A DNA stretch of 64,000 nucleotides from Bradyrhizobium tropiciagri (GCF_001189845.1 NZ_LFLZ01000030.1:1-64000); one strand, 5' to 3'; numbered from the stretch's first letter, positions 18,369 through 28,208 are shown. Notes: generated by a model from the letters alone, not told the origin. Made by a program: numbers and translations.

Positions 18369-19658
18369 ATGGACGTGCAAGAAACCAGGGCAGCATACCG
18401 GGACGCCTTCGCCGAACTGGCGTCGCCGGCGTGCATCCACGACCCGTATCCGTTCATGCGGTGGTTGCGCGAGCACGATCCAGTGCATCGCGCGGCGTCG
18501 GGCCTCTTTCTGTTGAGCCGCCACGCCGACATTTACTGGGCGCTCAAGGCCACGGGCGATGCGTTTCTGGGACCGGCGCCAGGCGAACTGGCGCGCTATT
18601 TCCCGCATGCGGCGACCAGCCTGTCGCTCAATCTGCTGGCGTCCACGCTAGCGATGAAGAACCCACCGGCGCATACGCGTCTGCGTCGGCTGATCTCGCG
18701 CGATTTCACCATGCGCCAGATCGACGACCTGCGGCCGAGCATCGCGCGCATCGTCGCCGCGCGCCTCGACGGCATGGCGCCCGCACTGGAGCGCGGGGAG
18801 GCCGTGGACCTGCATCGGGAATTCGCGCTGGCCTTGCCCATGCTGGTCTTCGCCGAACTGTTTGGCATGCCCCAGGACGACATGTTCGGGCTCGCCGCCG
18901 GCATCGGCGCCATTCTGGAAGGCCTCAGCCCACACGCCAGCGATCCCCAGCTCGCCGCGGCGGACGCGGCCAGTGCCAGAGTGAAGGCCTATTTCGGCGG
19001 TCTCATCCAGCGCAAGCGCACCGATCCCCGCTTCGACATCGTGTCGATGCTGGTCGGCGCACACGACGATGATGCCGACACGCTATCGGATGCGGAGTTG
19101 ATCAGCATGTTGTGGGGTATGCTGCTGGGCGGCTTCGCCACCACTGCTGCCACCATCGACCATGCGGTCCTGGCGATGTTGGCGTATCCCCGACAGAGGC
19201 ACTGGCTGCAGGGAGGCGCCGTGGGGGTGAAGGCGTTCGTCGAAGAAGTCCTGCGCTGCGACGCGCCCGCGATGTTCAGCTCCATTCCGCGTATCGCACA
19301 GCGCGACATCGAATTGGGCGGCGTGGTGATCCCGAAGAACGCGGACGTGCGCGTGCTGATCGCGTCCGGCAATCGCGACCCGGACGCCTTCGCCGATCCC
19401 GATCGCTTCGATCCGGCGCGGTTCTACGGCACCGGTCCAGGTATGTCGACCGACGGGCAGATCATGCTGAGCTTCGGCCACGGCATCCACTTCTGCCTCG
19501 GTGCGCAACTGGCCCGGGTGCAGTTGGCCGAGAGCCTGCCGCGGATCCAGGCCCGTTTCCCCACGCTGGCATTGGCCGGGCAGCCGACCCGGGAGCCCTC
19601 CGCGTTCCTTCGGACGTTCCGCGCGCTGCCGGTGCGGCTGCATGCGCAGCGGAGCTGA
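18369..19658 (+). CDS. cyp114: Cytochrome P450 CYP114 (gibberellin biosynthesis)
   Basis: 429 residues from ATG 18369 (MDVQETRAAYRD); the frame is open upstream but that part shadows the end of CYP112. Motifs: I-helix GGFATTAATI, ExxR in EEVLRC, heme-binding FGHGIHFCLG near residue 375. In characterised rhizobial operons CYP114 with the adjacent ferredoxin carries out ring contraction of ent-7-hydroxykaurenoic acid to GA12-aldehyde and on to GA12. Stop TGA is followed after one base by the ferredoxin ATG, so the two should be translated together. The reading frame is intact. Confidence 0.93.
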   Translation: MDVQETRAAYRDAFAELASPACIHDPYPFMRWLREHDPVHRAASGLFLLSRHADIYWALKATGDAFLGPAPGELARYFPHAATSLSLNLLASTLAMKNPPAHTRLRRLISRDFTMRQIDDLRPSIARIVAARLDGMAPALERGEAVDLHREFALALPMLVFAELFGMPQDDMFGLAAGIGAILEGLSPHASDPQLAAADAASARVKAYFGGLIQRKRTDPRFDIVSMLVGAHDDDADTLSDAELISMLWGMLLGGFATTAATIDHAVLAMLAYPRQRHWLQGGAVGVKAFVEEVLRCDAPAMFSSIPRIAQRDIELGGVVIPKNADVRVLIASGNRDPDAFADPDRFDPARFYGTGPGMSTDGQIMLSFGHGIHFCLGAQLARVQLAESLPRIQARFPTLALAGQPTREPSAFLRTFRALPVRLHAQRS

Positions 19659-19659
19659 G

Positions 19660-19968
19660 ATGCGCGTCGTGGTCGACCAGGATCTGTGCGGAACCAGCGG
19701 GCAGTGCGTGCTGACGCTGCCGGGCACCTTTCGCCAGCGCGAATCGGACGGCGTGGCCGAAGTGTGCGTGGCGACGGTCCCGCAGGCGCTGCACGCTGCC
19801 GTGAGGCTCGCGGCGAGCCAGTGCCCAGTCGCCGCCATTCGGGTCATCGAAAGCGACGCTGGCGATGACGAGCCCGGCAGCGCCGACCCTCCGCCTTCTC
19901 CACGGGAGGCCGAGCGGCATGCCGCAAGAGACCAACGCCATGCAGGAGGACACGATGGGACGGTTTGA
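19660..19968 (+). CDS. Ferredoxin of the gibberellin operon (3Fe-4S type)
   Basis: 102 residues from ATG 19660 (MRVVVDQDLCGTSGQC), placed one base after the CYP114 stop. Cys pattern C-x5-C near the N-terminus and C-P in ASQCPVAAI fits a [3Fe-4S] P450 redox partner. Established work places this ferredoxin with CYP114. The first ~65 residues are the ferredoxin; the tail (DDEPGSADPPPSPREAERHA and on) is low-complexity. Its 3' end overlaps the SDR start by 14 bases. Confidence 0.88.
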   Translation: MRVVVDQDLCGTSGQCVLTLPGTFRQRESDGVAEVCVATVPQALHAAVRLAASQCPVAAIRVIESDAGDDEPGSADPPPSPREAERHAARDQRHAGGHDGTV

Positions 19969-20798
19969 AGGCAAGGTGGCCGTGGTGACCGGTGCGGCGC
20001 CGGCATCGGCAAGGCATGCGCCCTCGCTATCGCGCGCGAGGGAGGCAGGGTGGTGGTCGCCGACATTGATGGCTCGGCGGCTATCGCCTGCACCGCGCAA
20101 ATTGCATCCGAAGCGGACCACGCGCTGGCCTTGGCCACAGACATCGCCGATGCGCAGGCGGTGGCTGCGCTGTTCGAAACGGCGGAGCGGCACTTCGGTG
20201 GGGTCGACCTGCTGGTGAACAACGCGAGCGCCATGCACCTGACTCCGCGCGACCGCGCGATCCTCGACCTGGACCTGGCGGTCTGGGATCAGACAATGGC
20301 GACCAATCTGCGCGGCACGTTGCTCTGCTGCCGGCAGGCCATCCCACGGATGATCGCCCGCGGTGGTGGCGCGATCGTCAACATGTCGTCGTGCCAGGGG
20401 CTCAGCGGTGACACCGCGCAGACGTCCTACGCAGCGTCGAAGGCGGCGATGAACATGCTGTCCGCCTCGCTCGCCACCCAGTACGGTCATGCGCAGATCC
20501 GCTGCAACGCGGTTGCGCCGGGTCTCATCATGACCGATCGTCTCCTCGCCAAGCTGGACGAGTCCACGCAATGGCATCTGCGCCGGCACCAGCTTCTGCC
20601 GCGCGTCGGCCGCCCCGAAGACGTGGCCGCGCTGGTGGCGTTCCTGCTCTCCGACGATGCTGCGTTCATTACAGGCCAAGTCGTGTGCATCGACGCCGGC
20701 ATGCTGGCGCATGTGCGACGTACGCCGATGGTGGCAACAGCCGCGCCGCGTGGCCTTCCGGCAAGACCGCCGAAGCGGACGCGTCGCGGCGCTGCTGA
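19955..20798 (+). pseudogene. Short-chain dehydrogenase/reductase of the gibberellin operon, two one-base deletions
   Basis: The start ATG 19955 (MGRFEGKVAVVTGA) has a perfect AGGAGG 6 bases upstream. At ~19997 the frame breaks exactly in the NAD-binding Gly motif: the continuation GAGIGKACALAIAREGGRV is one base over, so one G appears lost. The middle is intact with NNASA, catalytic Ser, and YAASK. A second -1 shift at ~20718 is needed to reach the natural end TYADGGNSRAAWPSGKTAEA and TGA at 20796-20798, which overlaps the CYP117 ATG. Without it the frame runs 450 bases into CYP117. The SDR is thought to oxidise a GA-pathway alcohol or aldehyde in this operon. Confidence 0.85.
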
Positions 20799-22141
20799 TG
20801 GACATGCTGCTCAACCCGCTGAACCGTCGGCATCGCCTGCGGCACGATATCCCGGTCGTGCCGGGCGCTTTCCCCTTGGTCGGGCATCTTCCCGCCGTCG
20901 TCTGCGACCTGCCGCGCCTGCTGCGGCGCGCGGAACGGACGCTGGGCAGCCACTTCTGGCTGGATTTCGGCCCTGCCGGACACTTGATGACCAGTCTGGA
21001 CCCGGATGCTCTCGCACTGCTCCGGCACAAGGACGTGTCATCGGCGCTGATCGAAGACATCGCGCCCGAATTGTTTGGCGGAACGTTGGTCGCCCAGGAC
21101 GGCATCGCGCACCGGCAGGCGCGCGATGCGATCCAGGCGGCGCTCCTGCCCAAGGGGCTGACCCAGGCCGGCATCGGCGAGCTGTTCGCGCCCGTCATCC
21201 GGGCGCGCGTGCAGAGGTGGCGCGACCGCGGCGACGTAACCATCCTGCGTGAAACCGGCGATCTGATGCTCAAGCTCATCTTCAGTCTCATGGGAATCCC
21301 CGCGCAGGACCTGCCGGGATGGCATCGCAAGTACCGGCAACTGTTGCACTTGATCGTCGCGCCCCCGGTCGACCTGCCCGGGCTGCCCTTGCGGCGCGGC
21401 CGCGCCGCCCGCGACTGGATCGATGCGCGGTTGCGCGAGTTCGTCCGCGCCGCGCGCGAACATGCCTCGCGCACCGGGTTGATCAACGACATGGTGAGCG
21501 ACTTCGATCGCAGCGACGATGCGCTTACCGATGACGTCCTGGTCGCCAATATCCGCTTGCTGCTGCTTGGTGGGCACGACACCACCGCCTCGACAATGGC
21601 CTGGATGGTGATCGAGCTGGCGCGGCAGCCTGGGCTGTGGGACGCCCTGGTCGAGGAGGCGCAACGCGTGGGCGCGGTGCCGACCCGGCACGCGGACCTG
21701 GCGCAGTGTCCGGTCGCCGAGGCGCTGTTCCGCGAAACGCTGCGCGTGCATCCGCCGACGCCCCTCCTAGTGCGTCGCGCAGTGCGTGAATTGCGACTCG
21801 GCCAACGACGCATTCCCGTGGGCACCGATCTGTGCATCCCGCTGCTGCATTTCTCGACCTCGGCGCTGCTGCACGAGGCGCCTGATCAGTTTCGGCTGGC
21901 GCGGTGGCTGCAACGCACCGAGCCGATCCGTCCGGTGGACATGCTGCAGTTCGGTACCGGCCCACACGTCTGCATGGGCTACCACCTGGCATGGCTGGAA
22001 CTGGTGCAGTTCTGCATCGCCTTGGCGCTGACCATGCACGAGGCCGGGGTGCGGCCGCGGTTGCTGAGCAGCGTCGAAAAAGGCCGGCGCTATTACCCGA
22101 CCGCACATCCGTCCATGACTATCCGCATCGGATTCTCATGA
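20798..22141 (+). CDS. cyp117: Cytochrome P450 CYP117 (ent-kaurene oxidase)
   Basis: 447 residues from ATG 20798 (MDMLLNPLNRRHRLRHDIPV), overlapping the SDR stop (TGATG). I-helix GGHDTTASTM, ExxR in FRETLRV, heme ligand in FGTGPHVCMG. CYP117 is the established ent-kaurene to ent-kaurenoic-acid oxidase of rhizobial GA operons. The frame is intact. An upstream start at 20657 in the same frame shadows the SDR gene and is rejected. Confidence 0.93.
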   Translation: MDMLLNPLNRRHRLRHDIPVVPGAFPLVGHLPAVVCDLPRLLRRAERTLGSHFWLDFGPAGHLMTSLDPDALALLRHKDVSSALIEDIAPELFGGTLVAQDGIAHRQARDAIQAALLPKGLTQAGIGELFAPVIRARVQRWRDRGDVTILRETGDLMLKLIFSLMGIPAQDLPGWHRKYRQLLHLIVAPPVDLPGLPLRRGRAARDWIDARLREFVRAAREHASRTGLINDMVSDFDRSDDALTDDVLVANIRLLLLGGHDTTASTMAWMVIELARQPGLWDALVEEAQRVGAVPTRHADLAQCPVAEALFRETLRVHPPTPLLVRRAVRELRLGQRRIPVGTDLCIPLLHFSTSALLHEAPDQFRLARWLQRTEPIRPVDMLQFGTGPHVCMGYHLAWLELVQFCIALALTMHEAGVRPRLLSSVEKGRRYYPTAHPSMTIRIGFS

Positions 22142-22266
22142 GCTGGCACCGCATGCTCCTGTGGCGAGGCAGCGGTGCCGGCGACGCGCGGCATTGCTGC
22201 ACTCGGCGCGCGCGCACGATGCGACGCGGACAACACCTCGGCGGCTCGCCTGTCAGGAACAAGGAC

Positions 22267-23274
22267 ATGAACAACATGCAGACCGGTTCCACGCCACAGG
22301 ACGACAGGACTGGTGATTCCGCGCTCGGCGGATTGGGCGGACAGGTGCGCGGCGCATCCGGCGGGCTGCTGCCCGAGATCTGGATGCAGGACGGCGCAAA
22401 GCGGGTCGAACAGGTGCTGGCGCGCCTTCTCTGCGCCGAACGTGACGGTGAGACCGAGCTGATGACGGCGATGCGCTACGCCACCTTGCATGGCGGGAAG
22501 CGCACCCGCGCCTTGCTCTGTCTGGCTGCCGGCGCACTGGCCGACAAGCCGGCGCACATGCTCGACGACGTCGGCGCCGCCATCGAGATGATGCACGCTT
22601 GTACCCTGGTCCACGACGATCTGCCCGCGATGGACGACGACGTGCTTCGTCGCGGCCTACCGACCGTGCACGTCAAGTTCGGCGAAGCTACTGCGATCCT
22701 GGTCGGAGATGCGCTGCAGGCGCACGCCTTCCTGACCCTGGCGAGCCTGGATGCACCGGGCGACTACCGTATCGCGCTCGTGCGCGAACTGGCGCAGGCG
22801 GTGTCCGCCGAGGGGGCCGCAGGCGGGCAGGCCATCGATCTGTCGCTGGTCGGAAAGCACGTGGAGCTGGACAGGATCGTGGCGATGTACCGGATGAAGA
22901 GCGGAGCGCTAGTGCGCGCGTCCGTTCGCATGGGCGCGCTATGCGCCATCGCGGAGGATGCCGCGCACGCTGCGCTGTACTGTGCGCTCGATCGCTACAG
23001 CGCCTGTTTCGGCCTGGCGTTGCAGGTGATCGACGACATTCTCGACGTGACAGCGGATACCGCGACGCTGGGCAAGACCCCCGGCAAGGACGCGGCGGCG
23101 CAGAAGCCGACCTGCGCGTCGATCATGGGACTGCAGGCAGCGCGCCAGTTCGCGCGGGATCTGTTGCGCGATGCCGCGGAGGCCATCGCGCCGCTGGGGC
23201 CGCGTGCAGAACGGTTGGCGCAAATCCTGCAGCGGGCCAACGCGTATCTGTTCAAGCACGCGCCATGCGCATGA
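22267..23274 (+). CDS. Geranylgeranyl diphosphate synthase
   Basis: 335 residues from ATG 22267 (MNNMQTGSTPQDD). Head-to-tail isoprenyl diphosphate synthase with first Asp-rich motif DDLPAMDDD (after LHGGKRTRALL) and second DDILD in QVIDDILDVTAD. It makes the C20 GGPP used by the two cyclases downstream. The spacing to CYP117 is 125 bases with no gene between. The ~40-residue N-terminal extension (Gly-rich) before EIWMQDGAKRVEQVL is dispensable-looking, so a later start is possible. Confidence 0.92.
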   Translation: MNNMQTGSTPQDDRTGDSALGGLGGQVRGASGGLLPEIWMQDGAKRVEQVLARLLCAERDGETELMTAMRYATLHGGKRTRALLCLAAGALADKPAHMLDDVGAAIEMMHACTLVHDDLPAMDDDVLRRGLPTVHVKFGEATAILVGDALQAHAFLTLASLDAPGDYRIALVRELAQAVSAEGAAGGQAIDLSLVGKHVELDRIVAMYRMKSGALVRASVRMGALCAIAEDAAHAALYCALDRYSACFGLALQVIDDILDVTADTATLGKTPGKDAAAQKPTCASIMGLQAARQFARDLLRDAAEAIAPLGPRAERLAQILQRANAYLFKHAPCA

Positions 23275-23554
23275 GCGCGCCCGTCCGCTTGGAGACGCTC
23301 CTGTGCCGCTGCGATCGGCCGGCAGCAGCGGTGCATGCTGCACTATGTGCGAAGTCTCCGGCGCCGATCGCAGCGGTTGCCCGGCACGGCCGCGGCGCAC
23401 GCGGCGCGCTGCCCGCAAGCCTATGCGGCGGGCCGGCGCTAGCATCGGGGCGCATCGCCGCGCCGGAGCAGGACGGCCGTCCGGCACTGCCTAAGCGACG
23501 GCCTGCGGCGACATGCGCGCGACGTTTGCCCATCCGTCTGAAGGAGCATCCCGC

Positions 23555-25105
23555 GTGAACGCGCTGTCCGAACAGATCCTCTCCGAATTGCGTCGCCTGC
23601 TGAGCGAGATGAGCGATGGCGGCAGCGTCGGTCCGTCCGTCTACGACACGGCGCGAGCTCTGCGGTTCCATGGCAACGTCACCGGTCGGCAGGATGCATA
23701 CGCGTGGCTCATGGCGCAGCAACAGGCCGATGGCGGATGGGGAAGCGCAGACTTCCCGCTGTTCCGCCATGCGCCTACGTGGGCGGCATTGCTGGCATTG
23801 CAGCGGGCCTATCCTCTTCCCGGCGCTGCCGACGCAGTCCAGGCCGCAACCCGGTTCCTCCAGCGCCAGCCCGATCCCTACGCGCATGCGGTCCCGGAAG
23901 ACGCGCCGATCGGCGCGGAGCTGATCCTGCCGCAGTTTTGCGGCGAGGCCACATCCTTACTGGACGGCGTGGCGTTTCCGCGCCACTCGGCGCTGTTGCC
24001 GTTGCGGCAAGCGTGTCTGGTCAAGCTGGCGGCGGTGGCGACGTTGCCGAGCGGCCATCCGTTGCTGCACTCCTGGGAAGCCTGGGGGACGTCGCCGACC
24101 GCCGCACTCCCGGATGAGGACGGCAGCATCGGCATCAGTCCGGCGGCCACCGCCGCGTGGCGCGCGCACGCCGTGACACAGGGGAATATGCCGCAGGTCG
24201 GGCGCGCCGACGCGTATTTGCAGACGGCATCGCGGGCGACGCGCAGCGGCATCGAAGGTGTCGTTCCCAACGTCTGGCCGATCAATGTGTTCGAGCCATG
24301 CTGGTCGCTGTACACCCTGCATCTGGCCGGGCTGTTCGCGCATCCCGCGCTCGCCGAGGCGGTGCGGGTGATCGTCGCGCAGCTCGACGCCCGTCTGAGC
24401 GGGCGCGGTCTGGGCCCGGCCTTGCACTTCGCGGCCGATGCGGACGACACCGCGGTTGCGCTGTGCGTCCTGCGACTTGCTGGCCGTGACCCGGCGGTCG
24501 ATGCGTTGCGCCATTTCGAAATCGGCGAGCTGTTCGCCACCTTCCCCGGCGAGCGCAATGCCTCGGTGTCGACCAACATCCATGCCCTGCATGCCTTGCG
24601 GCTGTTGGGAAAGCCCGCCGCCGGCACCAGCGCCTACGTCGAGGCCAATCGCAACCTGCAAGGTCTATGGGACAACGAAAAATGGCACGTTTCGTGGCTG
24701 TATCCCACTGCGCATGCGCTCGCTGCGTTGGCGCAAGGCAAGCCGCAGTGGCGCGACGAGCGCACGCTGGCGGCGCTGCTACAGGCGCAGCGTGAGGACG
24801 GCGGCTGGGGCGCCGGTCGCGCGTCCACATTCGAGGAAACCGCCTATGCGCTGTTCGCGTTGCGCGTGATGGACGGGAGCGAAGAGCCGACAGGGCGCTG
24901 GCGCATCGCGCAGGTGGTCGCACGTGCACTGGACTGGATGCTCGCCCGCCATGCGGCGCATGCATTGCCGCAAACGCCGCTGTGGATCGGCAAGGAACTG
25001 TATTGCCCCACCCGAGTCGTGCGTGTGGCCGAACTCGCCGGGTTGTGGCTGGCGCTTCGTTGGGAGCGGCGGGGCCTGGCCGAGGGAACAGGAGCGGCGC
25101 CATGA
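23555..25105 (+). CDS. ent-Copalyl diphosphate synthase (class II diterpene cyclase)
   Basis: 516 residues from GTG 23555 (V/MNALSEQILSELRRLL), chosen because AAGGAG lies 8-10 bases upstream and because the family begins NALSE; the open frame begins at 23513. Class II catalytic DxDD is present as DADD in HFAADADDTAV. QW-like repeats ADGGWG and REDGGWG flank it. It protonates GGPP to ent-copalyl diphosphate. A 280-base spacer separates it from the GGPP synthase. The stop overlaps the next start (ATGA at 25102-25105), coupling it to ent-kaurene synthase. Confidence 0.94.
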   Translation: MNALSEQILSELRRLLSEMSDGGSVGPSVYDTARALRFHGNVTGRQDAYAWLMAQQQADGGWGSADFPLFRHAPTWAALLALQRAYPLPGAADAVQAATRFLQRQPDPYAHAVPEDAPIGAELILPQFCGEATSLLDGVAFPRHSALLPLRQACLVKLAAVATLPSGHPLLHSWEAWGTSPTAALPDEDGSIGISPAATAAWRAHAVTQGNMPQVGRADAYLQTASRATRSGIEGVVPNVWPINVFEPCWSLYTLHLAGLFAHPALAEAVRVIVAQLDARLSGRGLGPALHFAADADDTAVALCVLRLAGRDPAVDALRHFEIGELFATFPGERNASVSTNIHALHALRLLGKPAAGTSAYVEANRNLQGLWDNEKWHVSWLYPTAHALAALAQGKPQWRDERTLAALLQAQREDGGWGAGRASTFEETAYALFALRVMDGSEEPTGRWRIAQVVARALDWMLARHAAHALPQTPLWIGKELYCPTRVVRVAELAGLWLALRWERRGLAEGTGAAP

Positions 25106-25989
25106 TCCAGCCCGAACGCGCGCTGCAGCAGGTGCTGGAGTGGGGTCGTTCCCTGACCGGGTTCGCCGACGAGCATGCCATGGAAGCCGTCAGGGGCGGC
25201 CAGTACATCCTGCAGCGCATCTACCCGAGCCTGCGCGAAATCAGCGCCCGAACCGGCCGCGATCCGCAGGACGAAACGCTGATCGTGGTGTTCTATCGCG
25301 AATTGGCGCTGCTGTTCTGGCTCGACGATTGCAACGACCTTGGCCTGATCGCGCCGGAACAACTCGCCGCGGTGGAGCAGGCGCTGGGACAGGGCGAGCA
25401 GTGCGCGCTCCCCGGATTCGAGGGCTGCGCTGTGCTGCGCGCTTCGCTGGCTGCGCTTGCCTACGATCGTCGCGACTATGCTCAGCTTCTCGACGATACC
25501 CGGCGCTACTGCGCGGCGCTGCGCGCCGGACAGGCGCGGACGGCAGATGCGGAACGCTGGTCCTACGCCGAGTACCTGCACAACGGCATCGATTCGATCG
25601 CCTACACGAACGTGTTCTGTTGCCTGTCGTTGCTGTGGGGGCTGGACATGGCGACCTTGCGCGCGCGTCCGGCGTTTCGCCAGGTCCTGCGGCTCATCTC
25701 CGCGATAGGGCGCCTGCAGAACGATCTGCATGGACGGGACAAGGACAGGTTGGCCGGCGAGGCCGGCAACGCGGCGATCCTGCTGCTGCAGCGCTATCCG
25801 GCTATGCCTGTCGTGGAGTTCCTTAACGACGAGCTGGCCGGCCATACGCGCATGTTGTATCGGCTGATGGCGGAAGAACGCTTTCCCGCGCCGTGGGGAG
25901 CGTTGATCGAGGCCATGGCGGCCATCCACGCCCAGTACTACCAGACCTCGACCAGCCGCTACCGCAGCGACGCCGCGGGGGGAGGCTAG
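25102..25989 (+). CDS. ent-Kaurene synthase (class I diterpene synthase)
   Basis: 295 residues from ATG 25102 (MIQPERALQQVLEWGRS). Class I metal-binding motif DDxxD is DDCND in LFWLDDCNDLGL; the second metal site is NDLHGRDKD, the bacterial variant of the NSE/DTE motif. It ionises ent-copalyl diphosphate to ent-kaurene, the substrate of CYP117. The translational coupling with the class II cyclase is typical of this operon. It is the last gene; no isopentenyl-diphosphate isomerase follows. Confidence 0.94.
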   Translation: MIQPERALQQVLEWGRSLTGFADEHAMEAVRGGQYILQRIYPSLREISARTGRDPQDETLIVVFYRELALLFWLDDCNDLGLIAPEQLAAVEQALGQGEQCALPGFEGCAVLRASLAALAYDRRDYAQLLDDTRRYCAALRAGQARTADAERWSYAEYLHNGIDSIAYTNVFCCLSLLWGLDMATLRARPAFRQVLRLISAIGRLQNDLHGRDKDRLAGEAGNAAILLLQRYPAMPVVEFLNDELAGHTRMLYRLMAEERFPAPWGALIEAMAAIHAQYYQTSTSRYRSDAAGGG

Positions 25990-26189
25990 CGTGCGCCGGC
26001 TTGAACGCGCGGGAGGCGATGGCGTGCACGCACTGCCGTCGGTCCGATCCGGCGCAACGCCGTCGCCCGATGCGACCGACGGAGCGAACATGAGCGACAC
26101 GGCGCCCTGAGCCGGCGTAAGGACGGCCATCTGGACCTCGTGCTGGGTCGGCAAACGGCGCCGGCCACGGTTGCAAGAACTGCGAGCGA

Positions 26190-26450
26190 TTGATCGAACA
26201 CGATGCGGTGATCGCGCTGTTCAACAAAGTGGTGGAGATCGCCAATGACCGGGGCTGGTTGTCGGGCGAACATTTCAGTGTGGATCGCGCGTTGATCTAG
26301 GCTTGGGCCGGGCAGAAGAGTTTCAAGAAGGACGGCGATGACGAGGGCGGCAGCGACTTCCGCGGACAATCGCGCAGCAACCACGCGCACGTGTCCACGA
26401 GCGATCCGGATGCGCGGCTGTATCGCAAAGGCAGCATCGGACACGCGCTC
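26190..26450 (+). pseudogene. IS5-family transposase remnant
   Basis: The frame reads ALFNKVVEIANDRGWLSGEH then FSVDRALI-stop-AWAGQKSFKKD, followed by SDFRGQSRSNHAHVSTSDPDARLYRKGSIGHAL. This matches the middle of IS5-family transposases (FTVDGTLI.AWAS.KSF; DFRG.KRSN.TH.S.TDPDARLYRK). An internal TAG at 26298-26300 and missing N- and C-termini show it is dead. It closes the right flank of the GA operon. Confidence 0.8.
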
Positions 26451-26677
26451 CGCTCACTTCTGAGCAATTCGATGGCGGCACAATGGCGCGAGCCGCAAGC
26501 GGTCGCTAAGTTTTTACAAATTTGGAATCTAGGTATGTTGGGCATGGAGGAAATGCCTCACGTGCCTCTCGATGCGCCGCAGTCCCCAAGCGACAACTAC
26601 GTTCGGATTGACTGAGCACAGTTGCGGAAACATGGCGCTGTGACGGGCCCTGACGTCGACGATCACGCAGTCTGCGT

Positions 26678-27271
26678 CTACCAGCGCGCAATATGAAACC
26701 CGGCTAACGACACCGGATGTAGCTCATCGCACCAGCGGTCGCATCGAAAACCGAACGGAGGGACCATCGCGAAATCTGCTCGGTAGCGAGCTGTCTCATT
26801 GACGGTATTCGCCCCGAGCGTTGCGGGCGGATCGTCTGTCCCACCCAGGATCAACCCTGTTTCCGCGCGGCGTGCAATCACCCGCGGAAGTCAAGCACTT
26901 GGCGGCATTCAGAGAGTTGGTGACGACAATAAGCCCTTCCATCTGAGCTGAGCGTTGGGCCAGGGGGGTCGTGCTTCCCGCGTCGAGAAGGATCGTCTGA
27001 CCGGCCTCGACCATTGCTGCCGCTGCCCTGGCAATCGCTCTTTTCTCGCGGCTACGTACGGCAGTGCGCAATTGGCAGGGAGCCTCCTTGTCCTTGGCAA
27101 CCGGAACGACTCGCGGACCCGGCGGAGTTCTCCGCTTTCTTTCATTTCCATGAGATCGCGGCGTATCGTTTCGAGCGACACTCCAAAATCTTCCGTCAGC
27201 CGATCAACGCTTAGCGTGCCGAACGTTGCCAACATCGATCGAATGTGACGCCGTCGTTCCTCTTGCCACAT
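26678..27271 (-). pseudogene. DeoR-family transcriptional regulator, multiply frameshifted
   Basis: The N-terminus from ATG 27271 has the DeoR winged helix (MWQEERRRHIRSMLATFGTL, then VDRLTEDFGVSLETIRRDLMEME-like) and ELRRVRG. The sensor domain follows in another frame (REKRAIARAAAAMVEAGQTI, LLDAGSTTPLAQ, GLIVVTNSLNAA) and then a third (TGLILGGTDDPPATLGANTV, NETARYRADFA). At least two shifts (~27110, ~26890) separate them. It would have been a repressor binding a phosphorylated sugar. It lies downstream of, and on the same strand as, the phosphatase gene at 27417-28208, so the pair may once have been a unit. Confidence 0.8.
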
Positions 27272-27416
27272 AGATGCTCCCCAGTATCTTAGCAGTTTCT
27301 ATCGTCGGCTTCGGGCCATAGCGCGATACGACAATAGGCTCGATGCGTCCAACCGATATGATGCTGGCGCCCATCCTTCCACGTAACTGACCGACTCAGC
27401 CGCGCTTCTATCGTTT

Positions 27417-28208
27417 CTAGAGCAACGGCAGAACTTCGGCGTGAAGTTCTGCCGTGCTTGCAGCGATGACCCGCTTGCCGGAGGTGATCGTGAGCGGCTT
27501 GCCCTCCCAGTCGGTGACAATGCCGCCGGCTTCTTCGATCACCGGCACCAGCGCCATGAAATCGTAAGGCTCCATCCGCGTCTCGATGACGAGGTCGATG
27601 TGTCCCGATGCAAGCAATCCATAATTATAGCAATCGCCGCCGAAGCGACACATCCGGGCAGTTTGGCTGATGCCCAGGATTTGATCGCGTTCTGATTCTG
27701 CAAAATAGAGGGGCGACGTGGTGTAGAAGTTCGCGTCGGCAAGGCGCCGGCAGTCGCGAACTTGGCATTTTGTGCGAATGCCGCTCGAGTTGACAAACCA
27801 GCTACCTAGGCCGGTTGCGCCCGTCCAGCGTTCGCGCAATGCGGGCATCTCGACGACGCCAATCTGTGAACGCCCTTGGATAGCGAGCGCGACCAGCGTT
27901 CCCCAAAGCGGAGACCCGGAAATGAAGCTGCGCGTGCCATCTATGGGATCGACCACCCACGTAGGCGAATCGAGATCACCCTGGATCCCGTATTCTTCAC
28001 CGAAAATCGAATGCTCTGGAAATCGAGCGGAAATCGCCCTTCTGATGGCTTCCTCGACACGCCGATCTGCCTCCGTAACGGGGCTCTCGTCATCCTTCGT
28101 GTTGATGTCTATCGGCCGTCGAAACCATTCGGTGGCGTGAGAACCTGCGCTTCGAGCGATTTCGAACGCGAAATCGACCAAATCAGACATCGAGTCTGCA
28201 CCATCCAT
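27417..28208 (-). CDS. Inositol monophosphatase family protein (histidinol-phosphatase-like)
   Basis: 263 residues from ATG 28208 (MDGADSMSDLVDFA), which has AGGAG 8 bases upstream; ATG 28190 is an alternative. Signatures of the Mg-dependent IMPase fold: SPVTEADRRVEEAIR, FGEEYG, WVVDPIDGTRSFISG and the C-terminal EPYDFMALVPVIEEAGG. The closest type by motif is the HisN-like histidinol-phosphatase/IMPase subgroup. It may hydrolyse inositol phosphate, histidinol phosphate or another small phosphate ester. Intact and isolated apart from the dead DeoR gene downstream. Confidence 0.88.
   Translation of the reverse strand: MDGADSMSDLVDFAFEIARSAGSHATEWFRRPIDINTKDDESPVTEADRRVEEAIRRAISARFPEHSIFGEEYGIQGDLDSPTWVVDPIDGTRSFISGSPLWGTLVALAIQGRSQIGVVEMPALRERWTGATGLGSWFVNSSGIRTKCQVRDCRRLADANFYTTSPLYFAESERDQILGISQTARMCRFGGDCYNYGLLASGHIDLVIETRMEPYDFMALVPVIEEAGGIVTDWEGKPLTITSGKRVIAASTAELHAEVLPLL

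Noticed and set aside
20050..21252. Single 400-codon SDR-like open frame
   Set aside because: Only its first ~220 residues are SDR; the rest is an out-of-frame reading of CYP117 caused by the shift at ~20718.
19462..21837. Long minus-strand open frame (791 codons) across the GA operon
   Set aside because: Arg/Ala/Ser/Pro-rich translation with no motifs; it is the antisense shadow of high-GC genes whose plus-strand motifs are clear.
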